DNA of 64,000 nt, taken from JAPLSN01 sp964482955 (lineage in GTDB: Bacteria > Spirochaetota > Spirochaetia > Treponematales > UBA12059). The position numbers and the translations under genes were made by a program. Every line of letters begins with the position of its first letter. Within the stretch, counting starts at the first letter, position 1. Shown here in pieces: positions 24,991 through 33,736 of this stretch. The notes below the pieces were generated by a model. The model was not told where the DNA came from and made no database searches. It saw nothing but the letters and a program-made list of their open reading frames with translations. The stretch spans positions 1-64,000 of the forward strand of contig CAYZZW010000001.1 in assembly GCA_964482955.1 (NCBI GenBank), in the 5' to 3' direction.

Positions 24991-25010
24991 GCCGCGCGAG
25001 GAGTAACGAC

Positions 25011-25535
25011 ATGATCCATTCGATAGGCGCGTTGAAACCCGCGATCGCCGACGACGTCTTCGTCGCCTGGAACGCGGAAGTGGCCGGAGACGTGACCCTG
25101 GGCGCGGGCTCGAGCGTATGGTTCGGCGCGGTGATCCGGGCCGACGTCGACAAGGTCGTCGTCGGGAAGAACACGAACGTGCAGGACGGCGCGGTCATCC
25201 ACGAAGACCGCGGCGTACCCTGCGTCATCGGCGACGACGTGACCATCGGGCACCGGGCTGTGCTCCACGGCTGCGCGGTCGGGAACCGCTGCCTGATCGG
25301 CATGGGCGCGATCGTGCTCGACGGCGCGAGGATAGGCGAAGGCAGCGTCATCGGCGCGGGCGCCCTCGTCACGCAGGGGAAGGACATTCCGCCGCGCTCG
25401 CTCGTCGTCGGAAGCCCGGGCAAGGTCGTCCGCCAGGTGAGCGACGAGGACTACGCGCGCCTCAAGGAAAGCGCCGACCACTACGTCGAAAAGGCCGCCT
25501 CGGCCATGCGCGACTACCGCGAAGTGAGAATGTAA
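25011..25535 (+). CDS. Gamma-class carbonic anhydrase-like protein
   Basis: 174 residues, a left-handed beta-helix of hexapeptide repeats (VTLGAGSSVWFGAVIRADVD) closed by a C-terminal helix. Three histidines that hold the metal are visible (His64 in AVIHED, His81 and His86 in GHRAVLHGC), and the NVQDG motif is present. Gamma carbonic anhydrases hydrate CO2, though many YrdA/PaaY-type homologues have weak or unknown activity; a hexapeptide acyltransferase is a less likely reading. GAGGAG precedes the ATG. It is convergent with the cysteine synthase gene, with 32 bases between them. Confidence 0.9.
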   Translation: MIHSIGALKPAIADDVFVAWNAEVAGDVTLGAGSSVWFGAVIRADVDKVVVGKNTNVQDGAVIHEDRGVPCVIGDDVTIGHRAVLHGCAVGNRCLIGMGAIVLDGARIGEGSVIGAGALVTQGKDIPPRSLVVGSPGKVVRQVSDEDYARLKESADHYVEKAASAMRDYREVRM

Positions 25536-25567
25536 GCCCGGTCGCGGAAGCCCGCGGTGTGCGCGGC

Positions 25568-26485
25568 TTACGGCGGGCAGATGGCGCAGACGGAGCGGAA
25601 CATCTCCGTGGACAGGTAGCGGTCGCCGCGGTCGGGAAACAGCGTGACCACCGTGCTGCCGCGCGGCAGGTCGCGCGCGACGCGCAGGGCGCCGTACAGC
25701 GCCGCGCCGGAGCTGATGCCGCAGAAGAGCCCCTCGCGCTCCGCGAGCTCGCGCACGCAGTCGAAAGCCTCCTCGTCGGGACACTCGATCTTCCCGTCGA
25801 GGAGCGACGGGTCGTAGATGGCCGGCACGATCGATTCGCCCATGTTCTTGAGCCCCTGGATCCGGTGGTTCAGGCAGGGCTCGACGCCGATCACCTTCGC
25901 CTTCGGCAACGTCTCGCGGAAATACCGGGAAACGCCCATGAGGGTTCCCGACGTGCCCATGCCCGCGACGAAACGGTCGACGCTCCCGCCCGTCTGCCTG
26001 ACGATCTCGGGACCGGTCGTCTCGAAGTGCGCGCGCCAGTTCGCCGGGTTCGAGAACTGGTCCGGCATGAAGTACTCGTCGCCGTGCAGCTCCATGAGGT
26101 GGCGCGCGCGCCTGATCGCGCCGTCGGTCTTGTCGCAGCCCGGCGTCAGCTCGAGCTCCGCGCCGAGCGCGAGGAGGATGCCGCGGCGCTCCTCGCTCAC
26201 GCAGGCGGGCATGAGGAGCTTCACCTTGTAGCCGAGCGACGCGGCGACGGCCGCGAGGCCGATGCCCGTGTTGCCCGAGGTCGGCTCGAGGATGGTCTTC
26301 CCCGGCGTCAGGGCGCCGCGCTCGATCGCGTCCTTGATCATGTAATACGCGGGACGGTCCTTCACGGAACCGCCCGGATTGGCGCCTTCGAGCTTCGCGA
26401 AGACGCGGACGCCGGTCTTGTCCGGATCCCACACCCGCCTGAGCTCGACGAGCGGCGTGTCGCCGATCACCTTCACGATGCCCAT
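25568..26485 (-). CDS. Cysteine synthase (PLP-dependent, CysK/CysM type)
   Basis: 305 residues. Makes cysteine from O-acetylserine (or O-phosphoserine) and sulfide. PLP Lys42 is in NPGGSVKDRPA, the phosphate and substrate loops are TSGNTGIGLA and GMGTSGTLMG, and GISSGAA is the late motif. Length and the TLFPDRGDRYLST ending match CysK/CysM; I cannot separate the two by sequence. The ATG shares its A with the TGA stop of the upstream DUF1801 gene, so translation is coupled. Three cysteines close the chain (FRSVCAICPP), a small unusual feature. Confidence 0.93.
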   Translation of the reverse strand: MGIVKVIGDTPLVELRRVWDPDKTGVRVFAKLEGANPGGSVKDRPAYYMIKDAIERGALTPGKTILEPTSGNTGIGLAAVAASLGYKVKLLMPACVSEERRGILLALGAELELTPGCDKTDGAIRRARHLMELHGDEYFMPDQFSNPANWRAHFETTGPEIVRQTGGSVDRFVAGMGTSGTLMGVSRYFRETLPKAKVIGVEPCLNHRIQGLKNMGESIVPAIYDPSLLDGKIECPDEEAFDCVRELAEREGLFCGISSGAALYGALRVARDLPRGSTVVTLFPDRGDRYLSTEMFRSVCAICPP

Positions 26486-26916
26486 CACTTCCCTCCGGAC
26501 GGGCCTTCGCCCGCTTCGGACTTCGCCTTCGCGAGCTCGGCGAGGCGGAACTTCACCATGCGCTTGATGAGCCCGGCGGGCAGCGAGCGGTCGAGCGGGA
26601 ACTGCACCGAGCCCTTGGCGCTCTTGTACGCCTTGAGCTCGTCCGCGAATTCCTCGAGGGTTTCCGGCAGCGGATAGAAGCCGATGTGGTGCGCGAAAGC
26701 GGCGAAGTGCACGACGTAGCCGTCCTTCCAATACGACGGCATGCGGTAGGCGATGCGTTCCTCGGTGCCGGGCGCTGTTTCGCGGATGATCGCCCGCATT
26801 TCCTTGAGCAGTTTCTGGGTGCCCTGCGGAAAGCCCGCGATGTAGTCGTCGACGGTCTCGACGGCGGGTTTCTTCGCGGCCACGGGTTTCTTCCCTTCTT
26901 TCGATTCGTCCTTCAT
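26485..26916 (-). CDS. DUF1801 domain protein
   Basis: 143 residues. A Lys/Ala-rich N-terminal tail of about 20 residues precedes a DUF1801 (YdhG/Fra-like) domain: DDYIAGFPQGTQKLLKEMRA, ERIAYRMPSYWKDGYVVHFA and VQFPLDRSLPAGLIKRMVKF are its conserved blocks. One characterised member (Bacillus Fra/YdhG) is a frataxin-like iron chaperone, so a role in iron or Fe-S handling is possible, and the fused reading frame with cysteine synthase fits a sulfur link, but this is inference. AAGGAG precedes the ATG. Repeat copy 4 lies 107 bases upstream. Confidence 0.85.
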   Translation of the reverse strand: MKDESKEGKKPVAAKKPAVETVDDYIAGFPQGTQKLLKEMRAIIRETAPGTEERIAYRMPSYWKDGYVVHFAAFAHHIGFYPLPETLEEFADELKAYKSAKGSVQFPLDRSLPAGLIKRMVKFRLAELAKAKSEAGEGPSGGK

Positions 26917-27022
26917 GTCCGCTCCTTCGCGTCCTGCCGTTTCGATCGGGACGGCCCGCGATCCGTTCGCCCTTCCATTCTACATCCACCGGACGGCGTC
27001 GTATATACGTCGACCGGCCCTA

Positions 27023-27166
27023 TGAACCTGTCGGACTTGTGGATTTTTGATACCAATAGGAATCAAAAATCCCGATTTTGCAGGTTCATTACGGAGTTTG
27101 CAGGGTTGAAAAATCGCGGAAACGCGATTTTTCTCGTTTAAAAAGAACAAGTCCGACAAACTCCTA
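27023..27166. repeat. Structured intergenic repeat, copy 4
   Basis: 144 bp, same orientation as copy 1. The left arm is TGAACCTGTCGGACTTG and the centre CAGGTTCA, so both sides of the stem have changed together relative to AGGAGCCT/AGGCTCCT. The variable hairpin stem is GATACC/GGAATC; the constant hairpin has loop GAAA. The TAG at 27164-27166 is the stop codon of the ZIP-like gene. Confidence 0.85.
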
Positions 27167-28471
27167 TCCCAAGGTATGGAAGAAGACGGTGGCGATGAAG
27201 CCGAGCACCGTGAACAGCCCCACCATGCGGACGTTGCGCTCGTACGCCTCCGGAAGCATCGTCTGCGCCGTCATGGCCAGCATCGACCCGGCCGCGAGCC
27301 CCTCGAACAGCGATTCGGCCACGGGGGGCAGGATCTCCGCGACCAGGTTCCCGAGCAGGGCGCCGATGCCGACCGCGAACACGAGGGATATCCACATCCA
27401 CATGACGCGCCCGGGCTTGGCGCCCGATTCCTTCATCATGGTGGAGCTCGAGAGCGATTCGGGCAGGTTCGCCATGAAAAGGCCGGCCACGAGGGCCGGG
27501 CTTGCGGAAAAGCCCTGCATGCTCGCGCCGATCACGAGCGATTCGGGGATGCCGTCGAGGAGGAGGCCGAGCCAGATGGCGGTGGCCGCGCCGGCGCGCC
27601 CTTCGCTCGCGGCCGCCTTGATCTCGGCGTCGGTGGGGCGGTAGGCGCTCGCGTCCAGGTTGCGCGCGGCGTCGCGCACCCACTCGTCGGCGCTCGCCGT
27701 CGCGGCGGGGATCCGGCCGGTGCGGGCGCGCGCCTCGGCGAGTTCGGCCACCGCGGCCTTGAGCCCGGGGCTCGCGCCCGCAAGGAGGTCGAAGTCCTCC
27801 TTGCGGATCACGTAGACGCGCAAGGAGGTTTCGGCCAACGCGTCCGCCGCGCGCGGCGCGTTCCAGAGTATGGCCATCTCGCCGAAGGTCTCGCCTTCCC
27901 CGAGCACGGCCACTTCCGCGCGGGCGCCCGCGGCGTCGGCGAACTCGATCCGCACGCGGCCCGAGTCGATGATGTACATGGCGTCGCCGGGGCCGCCCTG
28001 TCGGAAGACCGGCTCGCCCGGCGCGAAGGTCTTCAGCTCGATGTAGGGCACGATGGCCTGCACCGCTTCGGGCGGCAGCGAGCGGAGGATGTCCGCCGTG
28101 CCGAGCCTGCCGAGAAGTTCGCGCGCGGCCTTGCGTTTTTTCGAGCCCAGGCTCGTGAGGAGGGTCGAGCGCTTGCGCGCGGCGGCGCCCCCCTCGTCGG
28201 CCATGCGCGACAGGAGGAGGAAGAGGAGGCAGCCCCCCGCCAGGCCCAGGGCGAGCGGCACGAAGCCGGCGTCCTCGCGTTCCACCGCCGGATTGACGAG
28301 CTCGAAGGCGATGGCGGCGATGAGCGACCCGGCGCCGAAGGACATCACGGCGGAGATGACCGCGCGCGACGGCTTGACGCAGAGGCCGATGGCCGCGCCG
28401 ATCGGCAGCGACACCGCGCTGAGTCCGCCGAAGAGGAGCGCCGCGAAGGCGGGCGAGGTAAACACGTCCAT
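27164..28471 (-). CDS. ZIP-like membrane protein with inserted cyclic-nucleotide-binding domain
   Basis: 435 residues. Three N-terminal spans (about 8-30, 40-60, 70-88) resemble ZIP metal transporters. A complete cNMP-binding domain (about 120-245) is inserted in the cytoplasmic loop; its phosphate cassette FGEMAILWNAPRAAD keeps Glu188 and Arg197. The second half has about five spans, with DGIPESLVIG (about 296) and NLPESLSSS (about 325) at the places where ZIP proteins carry HNxPEG motifs; the first His is replaced in both. Metal transport gated by cAMP is an attractive inference; loss of the histidines means substrate or even transport activity is uncertain. The stop belongs to repeat copy 4. 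Confidence 0.8.
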   Translation of the reverse strand: MDVFTSPAFAALLFGGLSAVSLPIGAAIGLCVKPSRAVISAVMSFGAGSLIAAIAFELVNPAVEREDAGFVPLALGLAGGCLLFLLLSRMADEGGAAARKRSTLLTSLGSKKRKAARELLGRLGTADILRSLPPEAVQAIVPYIELKTFAPGEPVFRQGGPGDAMYIIDSGRVRIEFADAAGARAEVAVLGEGETFGEMAILWNAPRAADALAETSLRVYVIRKEDFDLLAGASPGLKAAVAELAEARARTGRIPAATASADEWVRDAARNLDASAYRPTDAEIKAAASEGRAGAATAIWLGLLLDGIPESLVIGASMQGFSASPALVAGLFMANLPESLSSSTMMKESGAKPGRVMWMWISLVFAVGIGALLGNLVAEILPPVAESLFEGLAAGSMLAMTAQTMLPEAYERNVRMVGLFTVLGFIATVFFHTLG

Positions 28472-28660
28472 GAAAGCCCCCGATCCCGGCGGGCGCCGGG
28501 CTTCCCCCCGCGTTCAATTATAGAAGATCGGCGCGGGGATCTTCAAACGACGGGACGCGGGCTTTCGCGCGAGGCGGACGGAGGGCGCCGGCGAGCGTGC
28601 GAGCCGGCGGTCCGGAGCGGAGCGGAGGACCGGAGCGAAGCGGAGCCCGGAGGAGGCCGA

Positions 28661-28683
28661 CCCGCCGCCCGAAGGCGGCGGGG
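28661..28683 (-). terminator. TTCG-capped hairpin after the WD40-caspase gene
   Basis: On the minus strand CCCGCCGCC-TTCG-GGCGGCGGG begins 17 bases past the stop. The stem is very stable but no T tract follows. Confidence 0.4.
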
Positions 28684-28699
28684 CACGCCCCGACTTCGA

Positions 28700-31600
28700 T
28701 CACGGCGTTATCGGAAAACCGAAGCGGGCGCTCAGGTTGTCGCGGTCGACGACGGGGTGCTGGAGTCCCTTCGTGAGTTCGGCGACGCGGGACGACACGT
28801 AGGCGCGGAGTTCCGCCGTGTCGACGAGGCCGTCTCCGTCCGCGTCCGCCGCTTTCGTCGAGAGCGCTTCGAGGACGGCTTCCGTGAACGCGCCGTTTTG
28901 CAGCGCGTCGAATTCGTACGACAGCTCGCCGCCGCGGCAGCTCGAGAACACGATGGCCCCGGAGCGGCGGACGAGGTCGTTGTAGATGTAACGGCCTTGG
29001 TCGCGCAGGGCTTCCGTCACCGCGGCGGCCTTCTTGCCGAGCGTCGGCGCTTTCGTGGTCCGCGGCCTGGCGCCTTTCCCGCCCGCCTCCGCGACGGCGG
29101 TCGCCGTCGTCCCGTCCGCCTCGCCCGACTCGCAGGTGTCCATGAGGAAGAGCTTCCGCCGGGGCGCGACGTCCTGGAGGAGCTCCTCGATGAAGTCGAA
29201 GTCGGCCGCGGTGGCGGACAGCGCGCGGAGGTCCGCGTCGTGCGTGAGGAAATAGTAGGTGGCGTACGCGTCGGTGTCGTGGAGACCGTGGCCGGAGATC
29301 GCGAGCACGAAGACGTCGTCGGGCTTCGCGCCCTCGAGGAGGTTTTTCGCCTCGCGGATCGACTGCGTCGTCACGTTCCCGTCGGTCAACGCGAGCGAAC
29401 GGACCGCGCCGTAGCCCTTCCCTTCCATCGCCTTGAAACGCGCCTCCAGGTCGAGGATGTCCCGGGCCGCCCACGAGAGGTTCAGCGAGGGATCGCGGTA
29501 GGTCGAGACGCCGAAGCCGACGAAGTAGAGGTCGGGCTTCGCGACGGCGTCGTACCGCTCGTACGTGACCGCCCGCCAGCTTTCCGCGCCGGACTCGTCC
29601 GTGCACGACGCTTCGATCTCGTTGTCGCCCGAGGACAGCTCGACGCGTTCGCGCGCGACCGCGGTGGCGTCGGCCGCAAGGACCTTGCCCGCGTTCCCGT
29701 AGAGCGGCACGTCGTTCACCCAGACGTTGTAGCGCCGGACGGCGGCGCCGGCCGGCGCGAACGAAAGCTCCAGGTCGACGAAGCGGCCGTCGCGCGTCGC
29801 CGCGGCGATGCGGGTTTCCGGCGCCCGCGTCCCGGCCCCGCCCGCGGCGCCGCGCACGCCCATGCGGTCGAGGCGGCGCTTGTATCGTTCGAAAAAATGC
29901 TTCGCGAGCGCGGCGTCCGGCGTTCCGATTTCCGCGAGCACGAGGTCCGGGCGGTTGTCGCGCGGCGCGAACTGGTCGACGTTCCAGACTTCGAGCCCGC
30001 GCGTCATCGCCACGAGCTCGGCGCAGTCGCGCGAGCCGTCCCAGTAGCCTTTGTCCGTAAAGGCGATCCAACGGCTGCCGTCGGCGTCCGCGGTGAACGA
30101 CGCGGAGCTGCCGTCGGCGACATCCCACAGCCGCGCCACGGAGCCGGCCGCCGCGACGAGCTTCGATCCGTCCGGAGAGAATGCCACCGACGAGGCGAGT
30201 TCGTCGCACGCGAACGTGGCGACGGTTTTCCAGGTTATCGCGTCCCACATGACGAGCCTCTTGCCCGCGGTCGCCGCGGCGCGCGTACCGTCCGGGCTCC
30301 ACGCCACGCCCCACACCGTCGTGCCGCAGGGAAGCCGCGCGAGCTCGGCGCCGGACCCGGCGTTCCAGACGCGCACCGTGCCGTCGGCCCCGCCCGAAAG
30401 GACGCGCGCGCCGTCCGGCGACATGGCGCACGCGAGCACGCCGCCCGAGTGGCCGGAGAAGGTCCGCGCGCGCGTACCGTCCGCGAGGTTCCAGAGCGCG
30501 AGCGTCCCGTCGTCGGACGCGGTGAGGACGCGCGCGCCGTCCGGCGAATAGTCGACCGCGCGCACCCAGTTGTCATGCTTGAACGAGCGGAGCTCGGCGC
30601 CGGTGTCGACGTCCCAGAGCCGCGCATAGCCGTCCCACCCCGCGGACAGGACGGTATTCCCGGCGGGCGCGAACGCGACGTCCTCGACGTTCTTCCGCGG
30701 GTGGCCGGCGAAGGCGCGGAGTTCGCGCCCCGTCGCGGCGTCCCACAGCTTGAGCGTCATGTCGGTGGACGCGGTGACGAGCTTCGTGCCGTCCGGCGAA
30801 AACGCGGCGGCTTGCACGTATCCTTCGTGGCCGCGCAAGTTCGATGCGAGCCGTCCCTGCGACAGGTCCCACAGCTTGAGCGTGCCGTCGTTCGACGCGG
30901 CCGCGAGCGCGCGTCCGCCCGGCGAAAAGACCGCATCGTTGAGCGACTCGCAGCGTCCGGCGAACTCCCGCTCCACGGCCACCGTCGCGAGGTTCCAGAG
31001 GACGACGCGCTTGTTGTCGGTCGACGCGAACGCGCCCTTCCCGTCCCGGGCAAAAGCGACGGACGGCACCGCGAGCGTCTTGCAGTCGAGTTGGAGGACG
31101 TCGCTTCCGCCCGCGAGATCCCACACCCTGAGCGTGCCGTCCATCGCGTCGCCGCCGGAGAGCGCCTTCGTCCCGTCCGGCGAAAAAGCGACCGAACGCA
31201 CGCCCGCGGGCAGTTCCGGCGTCGCGCCGACCGGCTTTCCCGCGTCGACGTCCCAGAGCGCCATGAAGCGGTCGTCCGAACCGGACAGCGCGTACCGTCC
31301 GTCCGGCGAGAAGGCGACCGAGCGCACGGCGCCCTGATGACCGGTCCAGACGGCGCGTTGCGCGCCCGTGGCGGCGTCCCACAATCTGATGGTCTTGTCG
31401 AAAGACCCGGAAAGAATCCGCGTCCCGTCGGGCGACCACACCGCCGCGTGGATGCCGCCCTCGTGTCCGGACAGGGTACGCACGAGCGTGCCGCTCGCGA
31501 CGTCCCACACGCGAATCTGCCGGTCCCACGCCGCGGATAACAGAAGCTTTCCGTCGGGCGAGAACGCGACCGCCTTCACGAAGCCGCCGTGGCCTTCGAG

Positions 31601-31981
31601 GACGCGGATCGGCGCTCCGGTGGCCGCGTCCCAGAGCCGCGCCGTCCTGTCGGCCGACGCCGTCGCGACGATCCGGCCGTCGGGTGAAAACGCGGCGCCC
31701 TCCACGATGGCCGCGTGCCCCTCGAAGGTCCGGAGCTCCTTGCCCGTGGGGACGTGCCAAAGCTTGGCGACGAGCCCGGAGCAGGCGACGAGATAGGCGC
31801 CGTCCGCCGACACCGCGATGAACGGCACGTCGCCGTGGTTGCCGGTCTGCACGACGATTGCGGGCAATGGCGCGGGTTGCGCCGGCGCGGCGAACGCCGC
31901 GGACGCGGCGAGGACGAGAAACAGGGCGAGCGGCGAACGATCCGCGCGCGCGATCGTTCCTGACGAACGGGATCGGCTCAT
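28700..31981 (-). CDS. Exported WD40-repeat caspase-like protease
   Basis: 1093 residues. A signal peptide (LALFLVLAASAAFAAP) starts it. Fourteen WD repeats (about 45-700; each ends in a variant of xxLWDxxTG, e.g. ARLWDAATG) would form two seven-bladed propellers. A beta-sandwich linker (RRYNVWVNDVPLYG) leads to a peptidase C14 domain (about 815-1040) with His898 in ISGHGLHD and Cys950 in LMDTCESGE, the caspase dyad. DADGDGLVDTAE near 1046 fits a 12-residue EF-hand calcium loop. Bacterial caspase homologues cleave after Arg/Lys and serve in regulation or programmed death; the export signal here points to the periplasm or surface. Lies 17 bases after a propeller-protein gene. Confidence 0.93.
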   Translation of the reverse strand: MSRSRSSGTIARADRSPLALFLVLAASAAFAAPAQPAPLPAIVVQTGNHGDVPFIAVSADGAYLVACSGLVAKLWHVPTGKELRTFEGHAAIVEGAAFSPDGRIVATASADRTARLWDAATGAPIRVLEGHGGFVKAVAFSPDGKLLLSAAWDRQIRVWDVASGTLVRTLSGHEGGIHAAVWSPDGTRILSGSFDKTIRLWDAATGAQRAVWTGHQGAVRSVAFSPDGRYALSGSDDRFMALWDVDAGKPVGATPELPAGVRSVAFSPDGTKALSGGDAMDGTLRVWDLAGGSDVLQLDCKTLAVPSVAFARDGKGAFASTDNKRVVLWNLATVAVEREFAGRCESLNDAVFSPGGRALAAASNDGTLKLWDLSQGRLASNLRGHEGYVQAAAFSPDGTKLVTASTDMTLKLWDAATGRELRAFAGHPRKNVEDVAFAPAGNTVLSAGWDGYARLWDVDTGAELRSFKHDNWVRAVDYSPDGARVLTASDDGTLALWNLADGTRARTFSGHSGGVLACAMSPDGARVLSGGADGTVRVWNAGSGAELARLPCGTTVWGVAWSPDGTRAAATAGKRLVMWDAITWKTVATFACDELASSVAFSPDGSKLVAAAGSVARLWDVADGSSASFTADADGSRWIAFTDKGYWDGSRDCAELVAMTRGLEVWNVDQFAPRDNRPDLVLAEIGTPDAALAKHFFERYKRRLDRMGVRGAAGGAGTRAPETRIAAATRDGRFVDLELSFAPAGAAVRRYNVWVNDVPLYGNAGKVLAADATAVARERVELSSGDNEIEASCTDESGAESWRAVTYERYDAVAKPDLYFVGFGVSTYRDPSLNLSWAARDILDLEARFKAMEGKGYGAVRSLALTDGNVTTQSIREAKNLLEGAKPDDVFVLAISGHGLHDTDAYATYYFLTHDADLRALSATAADFDFIEELLQDVAPRRKLFLMDTCESGEADGTTATAVAEAGGKGARPRTTKAPTLGKKAAAVTEALRDQGRYIYNDLVRRSGAIVFSSCRGGELSYEFDALQNGAFTEAVLEALSTKAADADGDGLVDTAELRAYVSSRVAELTKGLQHPVVDRDNLSARFGFPITP

Positions 31982-31998
31982 GTCCCGCCCCCTTCGAT

Positions 31999-33726
31999 TC
32001 ACCGTTTCGTAAAGGCGATGCCGCCCGCCGCGTCCGCGGTCGCCACGCCGACGAGCGTGACGCCGTCGAGGGCGACGGTGGCTTTCCAGGCGCCCGACGC
32101 GTCCCGCAGCTGCACGTAGCGCCAGGCGGTCATGCCGCCCGCGGGCATGCTCGACTCGACGATCTCGACGTCGCCCGCGACGGGACCCGCGATCCGGTCG
32201 GCGCCGGCGTAGACGCTGAAGCCGTCTTTCGCGGCGGCGGCGTACACGGGCGCCGAATCCGATCGTCGTCTGCCGAGCAGGCGCGCGAAGTCGTACGGGC
32301 CGTAGCTCTTGCCCGCTTGCCGCACGCGGAATTCCCGGGAACCCTTGTCGCGCGCGACGTACGCGATCGGCGCCCCGGCGAGTTCCCGCGCCCACGCCCG
32401 CTTGAGCGCTTCGGGGCTGTCGTCGCCGCCGAGACCCGGGAACCCGATTTCGTCGAAGGGTCCTTCGTCGCGGCCGGCCGAAACGAGCCGCTTGCCGCCC
32501 GTTTCGTCGCGGTAGGAATACGCGCCCCGGAGGGCGTCGTCGAGGTCGAGGAAGCCGGTCCAGGCCTCCGCGCCCTTTACCTTCCGCCCCGGCGACGTGC
32601 GGTCGAGCGGCCGGTCGCGCACGAGGCCGTCCTTGTCGAAATAGCTGACCATGGTCCCGTCGGGCGAGAGGCCCCACTCGGCGAACGCCATGCCCTCGAG
32701 CGGGCCCGAATCGAAGGCGCCGCGCGGCCCGACGCCGACGAGACGCACGACGCGATCGGCTCCGGCGACGAGGGCGCACAACGCGTCGTCCGCGGCGCCT
32801 TTCCCGCCCGGGACCGTTTCGTAGCGGAGGTCGAGCAGTCGCTCGAAGGGGCCGATGCGGCCGCGCGACTCGACGATGACGACCGCTTCGTCCGAACCTT
32901 CGGCTTTTATCGCGCACGCGGCGTGGCCGAGCGGCGACGCGAGCGGCCAACGCGCGTCCTCCGCCGTCGCGACGGGAATCGGTCCGAGGGAGCCGACCGA
33001 GAGCGTCATGTCCTTCGGTCCGTCCTTGATCGCGGCGGAGATCGGCGTGCGCCCGTCCGCGGCGAAGCCGAGGAACTCGAGGCTCGCGTACGTTTCCGTC
33101 GGCGTTCCGTCGACGATGAGCAGCGTGCCGTCGCTCGCGTTCTTGGCCGAAAACACGGCCACGCGTCCGTCCGGCGACGGCGCCGGCCAGGGCGAGAGGA
33201 GCTTCCACGGCCCGGAGCGCCGGCCGTCCAGCGCGCAATACCGTTCGCCCGGAGCTCCCCAGGTTTCCCAGAACGCGCCCGAAGGCAGGTACCCGATCCG
33301 GTAGTCGGCGCCGCCGCGGATTTCAGCGACGCCGTTTTTCCACAGCGTCGCCGCGCCGTCTTCGGCCACGTCGGCGACCGCGAAGGTCGCGCCGTCGGGC
33401 GACCACGCCGCGCTCCACGACCCGAGCGGCGGCGTCACGCTTCCGCGGGCGCACCACGCGAGCGCGCCGCCCTTGACGTCGCCGAGCACCGCGATCGATT
33501 TCCCGCCGGGCGAGGTCATCGTCGAGTAGACCGCCGAAAAGCGCGCGACGGAGCCGTCGATCGCGTAGCCCGCGCCCGGATCGGAGCGCACGATCACCGT
33601 GGCGCCGCCTGACGCGAACACATGGGTGATGCGGCCGAGCGGCTCGGCGAAGACGTGCGTCGCGAACGCGAGCGAGACCGCGAGCGCGATCGGGAACGCC
33701 GCGGAAGCGCGGGCGTGCGGACGCAT
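31999..33726 (-). CDS. Exported beta-propeller-like protein
   Basis: 575 residues with a signal peptide ending near THVFAEP. The body is a run of loosely repeated segments with SPDG-type turns (WSPDGATFAVADVAEDGAA, APSPDGRVAVFSAKNASDGT, SPDGTMVSYFDKDG), as in WD40-like/PD40 propellers such as TolB-type domains. No catalytic motif is seen. The ATG at 33726 follows GGAG, which overlaps the pckG stop (TAGGAG), so translation is coupled to pckG; the WD40-caspase follows after 17 bases. A partner or regulator of the caspase is the natural guess, but nothing in the sequence proves it. Confidence 0.8.
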   Translation of the reverse strand: MRPHARASAAFPIALAVSLAFATHVFAEPLGRITHVFASGGATVIVRSDPGAGYAIDGSVARFSAVYSTMTSPGGKSIAVLGDVKGGALAWCARGSVTPPLGSWSAAWSPDGATFAVADVAEDGAATLWKNGVAEIRGGADYRIGYLPSGAFWETWGAPGERYCALDGRRSGPWKLLSPWPAPSPDGRVAVFSAKNASDGTLLIVDGTPTETYASLEFLGFAADGRTPISAAIKDGPKDMTLSVGSLGPIPVATAEDARWPLASPLGHAACAIKAEGSDEAVVIVESRGRIGPFERLLDLRYETVPGGKGAADDALCALVAGADRVVRLVGVGPRGAFDSGPLEGMAFAEWGLSPDGTMVSYFDKDGLVRDRPLDRTSPGRKVKGAEAWTGFLDLDDALRGAYSYRDETGGKRLVSAGRDEGPFDEIGFPGLGGDDSPEALKRAWARELAGAPIAYVARDKGSREFRVRQAGKSYGPYDFARLLGRRRSDSAPVYAAAAKDGFSVYAGADRIAGPVAGDVEIVESSMPAGGMTAWRYVQLRDASGAWKATVALDGVTLVGVATADAAGGIAFTKR

Positions 33727-33736
33727 CGCCAAGCTC

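Noticed and set aside
27176..31540. A 1454-codon open frame on the plus strand opposite the ZIP-like and WD40-caspase genes
   Set aside because: Same cause: an antisense shadow with no recognisable domain, while the opposite strand has WD40 repeats and a cNMP domain.
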